Shown here: piece by piece, positions 1 to 9,161 of the stretch
Numbering within the stretch: the stretch's first letter is position 1
Layout: each line of letters starts with the position of its first letter
NCBI GenBank assembly: GCA_030840665.1
Contig: JAVEEB010000289.1
Span: forward strand, 1 to 19,644
Reading direction: 5' to 3'
DNA from: Frankiaceae bacterium
Lineage (GTDB): Bacteria; Actinomycetota; Actinomycetes; JAVEEB01
DNA length: 19,644 bases
Program-made: the position numbers and the translations under genes
The notes under the pieces: generated by a model
Seen by the model: the letters and a program-made list of their open reading frames with translations, nothing else
What the model was told of the DNA's origin: nothing
The model's database searches: none

Positions 1-336
1 CGGCAGGGCGAGGCTGTCGCCTGCTGCTAGCTGAGCGATCCGATCCCGATGGCGCTGGCGTTCGCGGATTTCGGCGCCCAGACGACGGTCGATGTCCCTG
101 ACCGCCGCCGCGAACGCTGCGTCATCTGCCGCCAACAGTTCCCGCACCCGTGACAGCGGTACGCCGGCATCGGCCAGGGTGCGGATTCTGATGAGCTCCA
201 CGACGGCCGCAGCACCGTAACGCCGGTAGCCGGAGTTGTCGCGCCCGGGCTCGGCCAGCAAACCTTTGGCGTGGTAGTGCCGAACCGCGCGAATCGTCAC
301 GCCGGCGTATGACGCGAGCTGGCCGATGGTCATCAT
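1..336 (-). CDS. MerR-family transcriptional regulator (partial, C-terminus beyond window)
   Basis: Reading leftwards from ATG at 336 (a second ATG at 333 is equally possible), the frame stays open to base 1, giving at least 112 residues. The N-terminus (TIGQLASYAGVTIRAVRHY, then GLL.EPGRD.SGYRRYG and a coil rich in Arg/Glu) is the classic MerR winged helix-turn-helix followed by the start of the dimerisation helix. MerR proteins bind dyads in overlong promoter spacers and untwist the DNA when the ligand binds. The start lies 4 bases after the permease stop, so it is the third gene of the DrrAB operon and probably controls that operon through the dyad at 1904-1922. The ligand-binding end is outside the window, so the inducer cannot be guessed. 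Confidence 0.9.
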   Translation of the reverse strand, partial: MMTIGQLASYAGVTIRAVRHYHAKGLLAEPGRDNSGYRRYGAAAVVELIRIRTLADAGVPLSRVRELLAADDAAFAAAVRDIDRRLGAEIRERQRHRDRIAQLAAGDSLALP

Positions 337-340
337 GAAG

Positions 341-1108
341 CTATTGTCCGAGCTTGCGGCGATACGTGCGCATCGCGAGCGCATAGGCGACCAGCAGCAA
401 ACCAACGCACCAGCCAACGGCGATCCAGCCCTCGTTACCGACCGGTTGCTCGCCGTACAGGTTGCGGAGAGTGTTCACGATCGAGGTGACAGGCTGATGT
501 TGGGCGAACCAACGCACCGGGCCGGCCATGCCCTCGGTGGGCACAAATGCTGAGCTGATGAACGGCAGGAAAATCAGCGGGTACGAAAACCCGCTCACCC
601 CGTCGACCGACTTCGCGGTCAGCCCAGGGATCACTGCCAGCCAGGTCAGCGCCAGGGTGAACAGGACCAGAATCCCCAGGACCGCCAACCAGGCAAGCAA
701 TCCGGCGCCGGAGCGGAAGCCCATCGCCAGGGCGGCGAGGACGACGAGCGCGAGCGAGTTCAGGTTTGCCAATAGCGAGGTCAGCACGTGACTCCACAGC
801 ACAGCCGACCGGACGATCGGCATCGACTGGAACCGTTCGAAGATTCCGCCCGAGATGTCGATGAAGAGCCGGAATGCGGTGTACGCAATGCCGGAGGCGA
901 CAGTGACGAGCAGGATCCCGGGCAGCAAGTAGTTGACGTACTTGTCGCCACCGACCTTCATCGCGCCACCGAAGACGTAGACGAACAGCAGCAGCATGGC
1001 GATCGGCGTGACGGCGGTGGTGATGATCGTGTCTGGGCTGCGCAGGATGTGGCGCAGGGACCGCTTCAAGAGGACCGCTGTGTCGCGGAAGGCGTACGTG
1101 GTGGTCAT
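341..1108 (-). CDS. DrrB-family ABC-2 type transporter permease
   Basis: A 255-residue integral membrane protein with about six hydrophobic segments (roughly residues 29-51, 57-79, 104-130, 136-163, 176-190 and 226-245). The stretch between segments four and five and just after (GLTAKSVDGVSGFSYP, SAFVPTEGM, WFAQHQPVTSIVNTLR) is the typical ABC-2/DrrB signature, and the length fits the family. It would form the membrane path of an exporter powered by the ATPase encoded just upstream. Its ATG overlaps the ATPase stop in an ATGA arrangement (1105-1108), which suggests translational coupling; no strong Shine-Dalgarno is seen. DrrB relatives export daunorubicin-type drugs, but the substrate here is unknown. 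Confidence 0.92.
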   Translation of the reverse strand: MTTTYAFRDTAVLLKRSLRHILRSPDTIITTAVTPIAMLLLFVYVFGGAMKVGGDKYVNYLLPGILLVTVASGIAYTAFRLFIDISGGIFERFQSMPIVRSAVLWSHVLTSLLANLNSLALVVLAALAMGFRSGAGLLAWLAVLGILVLFTLALTWLAVIPGLTAKSVDGVSGFSYPLIFLPFISSAFVPTEGMAGPVRWFAQHQPVTSIVNTLRNLYGEQPVGNEGWIAVGWCVGLLLVAYALAMRTYRRKLGQ

Positions 1109-1887
1109 CGTGGCGTCCCGACTTGTTGGGCGCTGTCGTGGCCAACGACAGCGAGGAAGATGTCTTCCAGGCTCGGCTGCTTCTCGACGTACTCGACCTT
1201 TGTCGGCGGGAGCATTTTCTTGAGCTCGGCGAGGGTGCCGTTGGCGATGATTCGTCCCTCGTGGAGGATCGCGATCCGGTCGGCGAGTTGTTCGGCCTCG
1301 TCGAGGTACTGCGTTGTGAGCAGCACCGTGGTTCCCTGGGCAGCGAGCTCCTGGACCGTTGCCCAGACCTCGATGCGCGACTGCGGATCGAGACCCGTCG
1401 TCGGTTCGTCCAGGAAGAGCACCGGCGGGTCGCCGATAAAGCTCATCGCGATGTCGAGGCGACGGCGCATCCCGCCCGAGAACGTCTTCACTCTGCGCTT
1501 CCCAGCGTCTGTGAGCCCAAATCGTGCGAGCAGGCCGTCCGCGAGCCCGCCAGGATCCTTCAGGTGTCGCAGTTGAGCGACGAGTACGAGGTTTTCCCGC
1601 CCTGTGAGGACCTCGTCGACGGCGGCGGACTGCCCCGTAAGGCTGATGGATTCGCGTACCCTCGCCGGCTGGGTGGCGACGTCGTACCCGTTGACGGTTG
1701 CGGTCCCGCCGTCCGCCTTGAGCAGCGTTGACAGAATCTTCACCGCTGTGGTCTTGCCTGCTCCGTTGGAGCCCAGGAGGGCGAAGATCGTGCCCGTGGG
1801 GACGCTCAGATCGACGCTCACTAGTACTGCTTGATCGCCGTAGGACTTCTTTAGCCCGACAATCTCGATGGCTGGAGTCATGGTCAT
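1105..1887 (-). CDS. DrrA-family ABC transporter ATP-binding protein
   Basis: With the ATG at 1887 the protein has 260 residues. It shows Walker A GSNGAGKTT (39-47), Q-loop region near 86, ABC signature FSGGM (136-140), Walker B VLFLDEP (156-162) and the D-loop GLDP. The switch position reads TTQYLDEAEQLADR, with Gln193 where many ABC ATPases have His; this is the hallmark of the DrrA drug-resistance family. The C-terminal tail (SLEDIFLAVVGHD) also fits. It would energise the adjacent permease for export. I chose 1887 because the longer frame (TTG at 1926) begins inside the apparent -35 box, and 1887 lies 7 bases after a -10-like hexamer; ATG at 1881 is an alternative. Confidence 0.94.
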   Translation of the reverse strand: MTMTPAIEIVGLKKSYGDQAVLVSVDLSVPTGTIFALLGSNGAGKTTAVKILSTLLKADGGTATVNGYDVATQPARVRESISLTGQSAAVDEVLTGRENLVLVAQLRHLKDPGGLADGLLARFGLTDAGKRRVKTFSGGMRRRLDIAMSFIGDPPVLFLDEPTTGLDPQSRIEVWATVQELAAQGTTVLLTTQYLDEAEQLADRIAILHEGRIIANGTLAELKKMLPPTKVEYVEKQPSLEDIFLAVVGHDSAQQVGTPR

Positions 1888-1894
1888 GTGCGTC

Positions 1895-1926
1895 AGCGTG
1901 CAGCCCTGACCCTGCGTCAAGGTCAA
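1895..1926 (-). promoter_or_regulatory. MerR-type promoter with operator dyad, probably leaderless
   Basis: On the minus strand TTGACC (1926-1921) is followed after 20 bases by CACGCT (1900-1895), and the ATPase ATG starts 7 bases later. The spacer holds the dyad CCTTGAC-GCAGG-GTCAGGG (1904-1922), with one mismatch between the 7-base arms. Overlong 19-20 base spacers containing a dyad are characteristic of promoters regulated by MerR proteins, and the operon encodes one. A -10 this close to the start codon implies a leaderless mRNA. The pairing of this site with the MerR of the operon is inference. Confidence 0.7.
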
Positions 1927-1966
1927 GCCCGAGTTGGCCCCACGCCGAGCCGTCAGTGAGGGGTCG

Positions 1967-2509
1967 TCACCAGCGTCGCCGAACGGTCGCCTTTGAGCCA
2001 GCCACCAGGCTCTCCGCCGGCACGTCGTCGGCCACTATGGCCCCCGCGGCGATCACGGCGTCGCGCCCGATGCTGACGCCCGGCAGGATGGTTGCCCCGG
2101 CGCCGATCCACACGTTCTCCGCCACAACGATGGGGGCGCCCGTGAGGTACAACTTGCGCTCGGTCGGGTCGACGGGGTGACCACCGGTGATGAAGGTGAC
2201 CTTCGGGCCGATCATGACGCGCTCGCCGAGCCGGATCCCGGCGTAGTCCAGGAATGTGCAGCCCTGGTTGATGAACACGCCCTCGGCAAGGTCCAGGTGG
2301 AGCCCGTGGTCTGTGTAAAACGGCGGGAAAATCGTGACCCGCGAAGGGAGGGGCCGACCCAGAATCTGCTCGAACAGTGCCGCCTTACCCGCTTCGTCCT
2401 CGAAGGGCAGGACGTTCAGGCGCGAGGTGAGGCCGGTGACCACCAGCACCCGCTCGGCCATCGCCTGAAACTCGGGGCTATGGATGCGCATGAGACGGCC
2501 GCCTGACAT
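1967..2509 (-). CDS. Hexapeptide-repeat (maltose/galactoside-type) O-acetyltransferase
   Basis: A 180-residue protein of the left-handed beta-helix acyltransferase class. The N-terminal third is a helical cap (MRIHSPEFQAMAERVL). It is followed by hexapeptide turns, FINQGCTFLDYAGIRLGERVMIGPKV and later AENVWIGAGATILPGVSIG, and by the catalytic-type GGHP (His in TFITGGHPVDP). Such enzymes move an acetyl group from acetyl-CoA to a sugar or drug hydroxyl. ATG at 2509 is preferred over GTG at 2527 because GGGGAGG sits 8 bases upstream of it. The gene begins 21 bases after the GyrI-like gene stop, so the two are probably co-transcribed. The real acceptor substrate is unknown. Confidence 0.88.
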   Translation of the reverse strand: MSGGRLMRIHSPEFQAMAERVLVVTGLTSRLNVLPFEDEAGKAALFEQILGRPLPSRVTIFPPFYTDHGLHLDLAEGVFINQGCTFLDYAGIRLGERVMIGPKVTFITGGHPVDPTERKLYLTGAPIVVAENVWIGAGATILPGVSIGRDAVIAAGAIVADDVPAESLVAGSKATVRRRW

Positions 2510-2530
2510 TTCCTGATCCTCCCCCACTGT

Positions 2531-3154
2531 TCACGAAACCGTGTTGGCGGCCACCGGCTGCCGCAGGATCGTGCGCAACTTGTCCGGGGTCACGCGTCGC
2601 GCATCACTGAGGTAAATCTCGTGATGCAAACCGTTCTCACGCAGTCCCTCGTCCCGCAGCAACTGATCGTGGAGGTGGCGCAGCGTCGGTCCCTCGTCGT
2701 CGTACGAGCCGACGTGCAGCGTCTGAAAACACCGACCCTCCTCGAGTTGCTCGATGTGCAGCTTGCCGTCCACGTCCGCACCCTTCGCACGTGCCGCCGC
2801 CACGGCATCGTCGAGTTCCTCGTCGGTCACCCAGTCGGGCTGCCGGATCAGCATTCGCCACGACCACAAATCCTTCTCGCGCGTGTCGAACGTCCGCATG
2901 TCATCCGCCCACCACAGACCCTCCAACGGCATGACCACGTAGTCGCGATCGTGGGTACGCTTGCTCGCGAACTTCGCCGCGTAGCTCGCGGTGAACAGCG
3001 CCTCGACGGCCGCGGCGTATCGCGGCGACGTCACTGGGCTGCCCGTCCCGTCCACTGCCAGGAATCGCATCGCGGGCACCTCGACGTCGACGAATCTCCC
3101 GCGGGGCGGCGCGTACAGGTCGCGACGCTGGGCTTTGAGGTCAACCTTGTCCAT
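2531..3154 (-). CDS. GyrI-like small-molecule-binding domain protein
   Basis: This 207-residue soluble protein starts MDKVDLKAQRRDLY and carries the features of stand-alone GyrI-like proteins: MRFLAVDGTGSP near the N-terminus, YVVMPLEGLWW around residue 95, a central WSWRMLIRQPDWVT, and LEEGRCFQTLHVGSYDDEGPT with a final H..IYLSD.RR segment. The fold is the ligand-binding module also found in SbmC/GyrI and at the C-terminus of some AraC and MerR regulators. Some stand-alone members hydrolyse toxic cyclopropanoid compounds, others only bind drugs. GGAGG lies 6 bases before ATG at 3154. It is first in a pair with the acetyltransferase and divergent from the Rieske gene. No DNA-binding domain is present. 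Confidence 0.88.
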   Translation of the reverse strand: MDKVDLKAQRRDLYAPPRGRFVDVEVPAMRFLAVDGTGSPVTSPRYAAAVEALFTASYAAKFASKRTHDRDYVVMPLEGLWWADDMRTFDTREKDLWSWRMLIRQPDWVTDEELDDAVAAARAKGADVDGKLHIEQLEEGRCFQTLHVGSYDDEGPTLRHLHDQLLRDEGLRENGLHHEIYLSDARRVTPDKLRTILRQPVAANTVS

Positions 3155-3245
3155 CCAGGTCCTCCAACGTGGCTATCGTTTCGCACGCCCGGACGTTTCC
3201 GCTCTCGCGGTTTCGGCGGGTCCCGTTCGTATCATCTGTGGCCAA

Positions 3246-3261
3246 CCGGCCGCGGGGCCGG
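3246..3261. repeat. Perfect hairpin upstream of the Rieske gene
   Basis: CCGGCC-GCGG-GGCCGG is a perfect 6-base inverted repeat with a tetraloop. It lies in the 140-base divergent gap, 34 bases before the GTG of the Rieske gene. It could form a stable stem in the leader RNA or be an operator; nothing downstream looks like a U-tract, so a terminator is unlikely. Confidence 0.5.
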
Positions 3262-3294
3262 ATCGCCTCCCCTGGCTGCGTGAAAGGAGATTGC

Positions 3295-3603
3295 GTGTCG
3301 CCGTTCCACCCCACCGGCCAACCCGCGCCCGATGACGGCCAGATGGCGACGGTCGTGATCGGTTTCACGCGGGTGACCGTCGCCAGCATCGCCGGCCGGT
3401 TGTACGCCTTCGACGACCAGTGCACACACCAGCGCTGCTCGTTGTCCGGTGGCAATCTCGAGGGGACCACGGTGGTCTGCCCGTGCCACATGGGCACGTT
3501 CGACATCACCACGGGCGCCGTGGTGTCGGGCCTCCCGCGGGAGGCCCTGCGCACTTGGCCAGTCGTGGCGGTCGAGGGAATGCTGGAAGTCGACCTGCCG
3601 TGA
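3295..3603 (+). CDS. Small stand-alone Rieske [2Fe-2S] protein
   Basis: A 102-residue protein consisting of little more than a Rieske domain. The cluster motifs are C43-T-H45 and C62-P-C-H65, 16 residues apart, giving the two Cys and two His ligands; the following GTFD and the spacing match Rieske ferredoxins of oxygenase systems. It would carry electrons in the cytoplasm; no signal peptide or membrane anchor is seen. The start is GTG at 3295 because AAAGGAG stands 5 bases upstream, whereas the longer frame from 3169 has a basic, unlikely N-terminus and would run through the divergent promoter region. No oxygenase or reductase partner is adjacent, although a possible Rieske/FAD protein begins at the far end of the window. 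The physiological partner is unknown. Confidence 0.9.
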   Translation: MSPFHPTGQPAPDDGQMATVVIGFTRVTVASIAGRLYAFDDQCTHQRCSLSGGNLEGTTVVCPCHMGTFDITTGAVVSGLPREALRTWPVVAVEGMLEVDLP

Positions 3604-3659
3604 TCGTACGGCGACCATCCAGCCGAATTCGCCTGCTTTCGGTCCAGGCAGATTTACCG

Positions 3660-4763
3660 TTACAGCGGCAGTTCGGGCGACACGGGCAGGTCTTGGCAAC
3701 CGAGATCTACGCCGTCCCCTACGCGCAGCGTCTCGCGACCGGTTGGCAGATCAATCGTCCACATGTCACCGGCGCACGGACCTTGCGGTGCGACTTGCAT
3801 GGTGCGCCCATCAACGCTGATGCCATTGACGCCCAGGACGACACTGAAGGCTCCCGGTGGATACGTCCTCACGGCGTGAGCGCCGCTGCTGTCGACGCGA
3901 AGAAGGGAACCCCCACCGCGCAAACACCGAGTGATCACGTAGGCGACCCCGCCACTCGCAGCCGCCGTGCAGACCTGCGCGGGCATGCCGATGACCGGGT
4001 GCACGTGGCCGGTGCTCGCCGACAGGCCGACGATGCTGTGGTTCTGCGTGATGCCGTACCCGTCTGCCGCTTCGACGAGCAGCTCGTTCGGTGCGGGCCC
4101 CCAGCCCAGCACATTCGCAAGTCCGGCACCTAAATGCCGAACGACCAATCCGTCCGGCGACTGCAGATCCACGAGTACATAGCCGGACCCCACCAAGACG
4201 GCGGCAGTCGCTCCGTCGGGCCGCACGAATAGGGACCGATACGCGCCGTCGAGTGCGAGTGGCCCCTGAGCCAGCGGTGCGGCGGCGGACCCCATTGACA
4301 ACGCCGGTCCCACGGGCGTGAAGGCAGTGGCACTGACCGACACCTGGAGGACCTGCGCGGTCGTCGCCCACGCGCCCGTTGACGTCACGTGCATATCGGC
4401 CGCGGGGGTCGCGAGCACGTAGGTCGACGAGGCCGTCGCATCGACGGACCACACGTGCCACGCGGCCGGAACGGTCACGGACCACACCGCGGCCGACGTC
4501 ATGATGGAGCGCCCCAAGATTGCCTGTGCGGTGGCGTTGCTGGTGAGACTGACGAAGTAGTCGCCAGCCGCGACGGTGGCATTCGTCACAGGGGCCGACG
4601 GGCTTGCCAGCGTCGAGGGCGAGGCCGCCGGCGGCGTTGTCGGGGACGTCGCGGCGGCGTCCGCAACTGTTCCGTCGCCGTGGCTGCTCGAGCTACATCC
4701 GACGGCGCCAACGGCCACGCAAGCCGCCACGACGGTCACGACAATGGCCCGACGCCGTGCCAT
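3660..4763 (-). CDS. Putative secreted lipoprotein of unknown function
   Basis: I do not recognise this 367-residue protein. It begins MARRRAIVV, a basic start followed by a hydrophobic core, then AVGC with Cys23 followed by SSSSHGDG; this resembles a lipoprotein signal peptide, though Ala rather than Leu at position -3 makes the lipobox weak. Residues about 30-65 are a Ser/Thr/Ala/Pro-rich linker. The rest is Val/Gly-rich with recurring short beta-like segments (FVRPDGATAAVLVG, VLVDLQSPDGLVV, LLVEAADGYGI, GGVAYVITR), compatible with a beta-propeller. Four or five cysteines occur in the C-terminal third and could form disulphides. It starts 70 bases after the DUF1059 gene on the same strand. 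No clear Shine-Dalgarno is visible at the ATG. Confidence 0.75.
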   Translation of the reverse strand: MARRRAIVVTVVAACVAVGAVGCSSSSHGDGTVADAAATSPTTPPAASPSTLASPSAPVTNATVAAGDYFVSLTSNATAQAILGRSIMTSAAVWSVTVPAAWHVWSVDATASSTYVLATPAADMHVTSTGAWATTAQVLQVSVSATAFTPVGPALSMGSAAAPLAQGPLALDGAYRSLFVRPDGATAAVLVGSGYVLVDLQSPDGLVVRHLGAGLANVLGWGPAPNELLVEAADGYGITQNHSIVGLSASTGHVHPVIGMPAQVCTAAASGGVAYVITRCLRGGGSLLRVDSSGAHAVRTYPPGAFSVVLGVNGISVDGRTMQVAPQGPCAGDMWTIDLPTGRETLRVGDGVDLGCQDLPVSPELPL

Positions 4764-4832
4764 TCGCGTGTAGCGCAGGACAACCGCCGCGATAATGCCG
4801 ACCTCCCCCGGTTGCCACCGCCCCAGCAGAGG

Positions 4833-5065
4833 TTACTCCTCGGGAAGCGCGGCAAAGGCTTTCTTTGCATTCCGGTACCACCCCATACCGGACACCGGAT
4901 GCTTCCACCTGTCCTGCATGCTCTTTGCGGCGCTCTCGTGCGTCGCATCACCGCTTGCGACCATCGCTTTCAGATGCTGGTCCTGCGCCTTGATGACGTC
5001 ATCAGCCTTGTCTCCCTGGAACGCGACATCGCAGGGTCCACCCATTTGCTTGCAGGTCATTGATT

Positions 5066-5069
<4 letters not shown>
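4833..5069 (-). CDS. DUF1059 family small protein
   Basis: A 78-residue protein beginning MKSMTCKQMGGPCD, with C6 and C13, followed by F.GD.ADDVIKAQDQHLK, GDATHE and a WKHPVSGMGWYRNAKKAFAALP ending. This matches the short DUF1059 family, whose function is not established; the two Cys and conserved His residues hint at metal binding but that is speculation. AAGGAG is 6 bases before ATG at 5069. The start overlaps the stop of the UvrA-like gene by 4 bases (ATGA, 5066-5069), so its synthesis is probably coupled to that protein. The longer frame reaching 5630 is a shadow of the UvrA-like gene. Confidence 0.88.
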
Positions 5070-7465
<2,396 letters not shown>

Positions 7466-7467
7466 GC

Positions 7468-7878
7468 TCAGCGCAGCTCCTGGATGCGGATCAGGTTGCC
7501 CGCGGGGTCGCGGAAAGCGCAATCGCGGACGCCGTACGGCTGATCGATGGGCTCCTGGACGACCTCCGCGCCGCTGGCCTCCAGCTTCGCGAAGGTGTTG
7601 TCGAGGTCGGCGGTGGCAAGGTTGACGCCGAAGTAGGTGCCCTTGGCCACCAGCTCCAGGATGGTCCGCCGCTCGTCGTCCGTGATGCCGGGGTTGGCGG
7701 CCGGCGGGTGCAGGACGATGGACGTGTTGGGCTGGTCGGGGGGGCCGACCGTGATCCAGCGCATCCCCTGGTATCCGACGTCGTTGCGGACCTCGAAGCC
7801 CAGGATCTCGCGGTAGAAGGCCACGGAGGCGTCCGGATCGCTGTGCGGAAGGAAGCTCGAGTGAATGATGATGTCCAT
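7468..7878 (-). CDS. VOC (glyoxalase/bleomycin-resistance-like) family protein
   Basis: A 136-residue protein with two beta-alpha-beta-beta-beta units: [28 protein letters not shown], then WITVGPP, and a second half beginning [28 protein letters not shown] and ending [17 protein letters not shown]. The last segment is a typical VOC ending, with a Glu in the usual metal-ligand position. The fold is used by glyoxalases, dioxygenases and drug-sequestering proteins, so the activity cannot be assigned. It starts at ATG 7878, 5 bases after the stop of the AraC-type gene, and its own stop is 2 bases from the UvrA-like start. There is no clear Shine-Dalgarno, which fits translational coupling. A role in resistance is suggested only by its neighbours. 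Confidence 0.9.
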   Translation of the reverse strand: MDIIIHSSFLPHSDPDASVAFYREILGFEVRNDVGYQGMRWITVGPPDQPNTSIVLHPPAANPGITDDERRTILELVAKGTYFGVNLATADLDNTFAKLEASGAEVVQEPIDQPYGVRDCAFRDPAGNLIRIQELR

Positions 7879-7883
7879 GGGGG

Positions 7884-8333
7884 TCAGGCTAGCTGCGGCT
7901 TCGTGACCCGCGCTTCTCGATTCCTGACCGGTCTGGTCACCTGTTTCGCCACGCACGACAGCATTCCCGCGGTGGCGCGAACCGCGTCGGCCCGATAAGT
8001 GCTCGGCGGCACGCCGACCAACTCGGTGAAGCGGGTGCTGAAGGTGCCCAGCGACGAGCAGCCGACCGCGAAGCAGACGTCGGTGACGCTCAGGTCGCCG
8101 CGCCGCAGCAGCGCCATCGCGCGTTCGATGCGCCGCGTCATCAGATAGGAGTACGGCGACTCGCCGAAGGCGAGCCGGAACTCGCGACTGAGGTGCCCGG
8201 CCGACATGTTCGCGCCGCGCGCCAGCGCCTCGACGTCCAGCGGCTGCGCGTACTCCCGGTCGATCCGGTCGCGGACTCTGCGCAGCCGCGCGAGGTCGCG
8301 CAAATGCTGCGCCTCGGAGGGTGTGATGGTCAC
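7884..8333 (-). CDS. AraC-family transcriptional regulator, DNA-binding domain only
   Basis: A 149-residue protein made almost entirely of the AraC/XylS double helix-turn-helix: RVRDRIDREYAQPLDVEALARGANMSAGHLSREFRLAFGESPYSYL, then RRIERAMALL and LSVTDVCFAVGCSSLGTFSTRFTELVGVPPSTYR, the canonical second half. The tail (about residues 115-149) is basic and has no known ligand domain, so sensing may depend on a partner or on abundance, as in MarA/SoxS-like regulators. The likely start is GTG at 8333; no good Shine-Dalgarno is seen. It lies 32 bases after the methyltransferase stop and 5 bases before the VOC gene, so it probably regulates the VOC, UvrA-like and DUF1059 genes of its own operon. Confidence 0.9.
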   Translation of the reverse strand: MTITPSEAQHLRDLARLRRVRDRIDREYAQPLDVEALARGANMSAGHLSREFRLAFGESPYSYLMTRRIERAMALLRRGDLSVTDVCFAVGCSSLGTFSTRFTELVGVPPSTYRADAVRATAGMLSCVAKQVTRPVRNREARVTKPQLA

Positions 8334-8365
8334 CTGGAGATCGTGCCACGACGCGGCGAAGGGAG

Positions 8366-9037
8366 CTATCGCAGTCGCCGCGCTCGCACGACGACGTCGT
8401 GTGAGTGATGCGCGCCGGCACCGCTGTCCGGGATCTCACGCGGTCGGGTCTCGTTGACGACCGTTTGCCAGTCGTCGTCAAGAAGCGCGGCGACATCCGC
8501 CGGACTGACGTAGTCGGCCGGATCGAACCCGTCAGTGTCCGGACGCGCCTCGAAGCCGGCGTGGTGCACGACCAGCAGGACACCCCCGGGCGCGACGGCC
8601 GCGATGAGCGCCCGCTCAGCCTCGTGTCCCGGGGTGCGCAGCAGCGCCGGGTACTGGGCGGACACCAGGTCGAAACCACCGTCGGGAAGCGCAGCCTCCG
8701 TGAGGCCGGCGTGCAGCCAGTCCACGTGAACTCCCGCGTCTCGCGCGTGGACGGCAGCGCGTGCCAGCGCGACCCCGGAGACGTCGAGGCCTGTCACGGC
8801 CCAACCCTGGCTCGCCAGCCAGACCGCATCCGCCCCCTCGCCGCACCCCACGTCGAGCGCCCGACCCGCGGGCAGAGCCTGCACCTCGGCGACCAGTGCC
8901 CCGTTCGGCCGGCCGCTCCACAGCTGCTCGCTGCCCGCGTAGCGCTGGTCCCATTGGGCGGGGGCGTTCTTCGCCGCGGCAGCTTCATGGTGCTCAAAAC
9001 CCGGCTGGGCGCTGTGTTCCCTCGAGTGATCAACCAC
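8366..9037 (-). CDS. Class I SAM-dependent methyltransferase
   Basis: About 223 residues if translation begins at GTG 9037; GTG at 9043 is a close alternative. After a poorly conserved His/Ala-rich leader come WDQRYAGSEQLWSGRPNG and motif I LDVGCGEGADAVWLA (about 61-75), then VTGLDVS with the acidic residue that binds the ribose of SAM, and FDLVSAQYPALL as motif IV. The family consists of cytosolic small-molecule methyltransferases; the substrate is unknown. The end of the gene (SHDVVVRARRLR) is followed after 32 bases by the AraC-type gene on the same strand, so it may head that operon. The frame continues far upstream to 9532, but that part lies opposite the EF-G-like gene and is not credible. 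Confidence 0.88.
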   Translation of the reverse strand: MVDHSREHSAQPGFEHHEAAAAKNAPAQWDQRYAGSEQLWSGRPNGALVAEVQALPAGRALDVGCGEGADAVWLASQGWAVTGLDVSGVALARAAVHARDAGVHVDWLHAGLTEAALPDGGFDLVSAQYPALLRTPGHEAERALIAAVAPGGVLLVVHHAGFEARPDTDGFDPADYVSPADVAALLDDDWQTVVNETRPREIPDSGAGAHHSHDVVVRARRLR

Positions 9038-9057
9038 GTGCACAGCTTGCCACCGGC

Positions 9058-9083
9058 GGGCGGATTGACGTAACTGTCCGCCC
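9058..9083. repeat. Inverted repeat in the divergent methyltransferase / EF-G2 promoter region
   Basis: GGGCGGA (9058-9064) and TCCGCCC (9077-9083) form a perfect 7-base inverted repeat around a 12-base centre, TTGACGTAACTG. It lies 21 bases outside the methyltransferase GTG and 78 bases before the EF-G-like ATG, so it is well placed for an operator acting on one or both genes. The centre contains a -35-like TTGACG on the plus strand, but no convincing -10 follows. Confidence 0.5.
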
Positions 9084-9140
9084 TTGTCGGGGGTGGCCTT
9101 CAGGAGCACAGTCGACAGGAGTTCTCCACGGTGCGCAGCG

Positions 9141-9154
9141 GACCTCCGGAGGTC
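9141..9154. promoter_or_regulatory. 14-base perfect palindrome covering the EF-G2 Shine-Dalgarno
   Basis: GACCTCCGGAGGTC reads the same on both strands, and its GGAGGT is the ribosome-binding site located 8 bases upstream of ATG 9162. In RNA it can fold as a 5-base stem with a CCGG loop, partly hiding the Shine-Dalgarno; in DNA it could be bound by a dimeric protein. Confidence 0.55.
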
Positions 9155-9161
9155 ACCCGAG

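Noticed and set aside
3200..3235. TATCAT as -10 of a Rieske promoter
   Set aside because: No -35-like hexamer at 16-18 bases upstream.
3631..3649. GCCTG / CAGGC hairpin between the converging Rieske and lipoprotein genes
   Set aside because: Only a 5-base stem with a 9-base loop and no T-tract; too weak to call a terminator.
7468..8679. VOC gene extended to 403 codons
   Set aside because: The extra N-terminal part overlaps the AraC gene in another phase and is Arg/Ser-rich; ATG 7878 begins exactly at the VOC domain.
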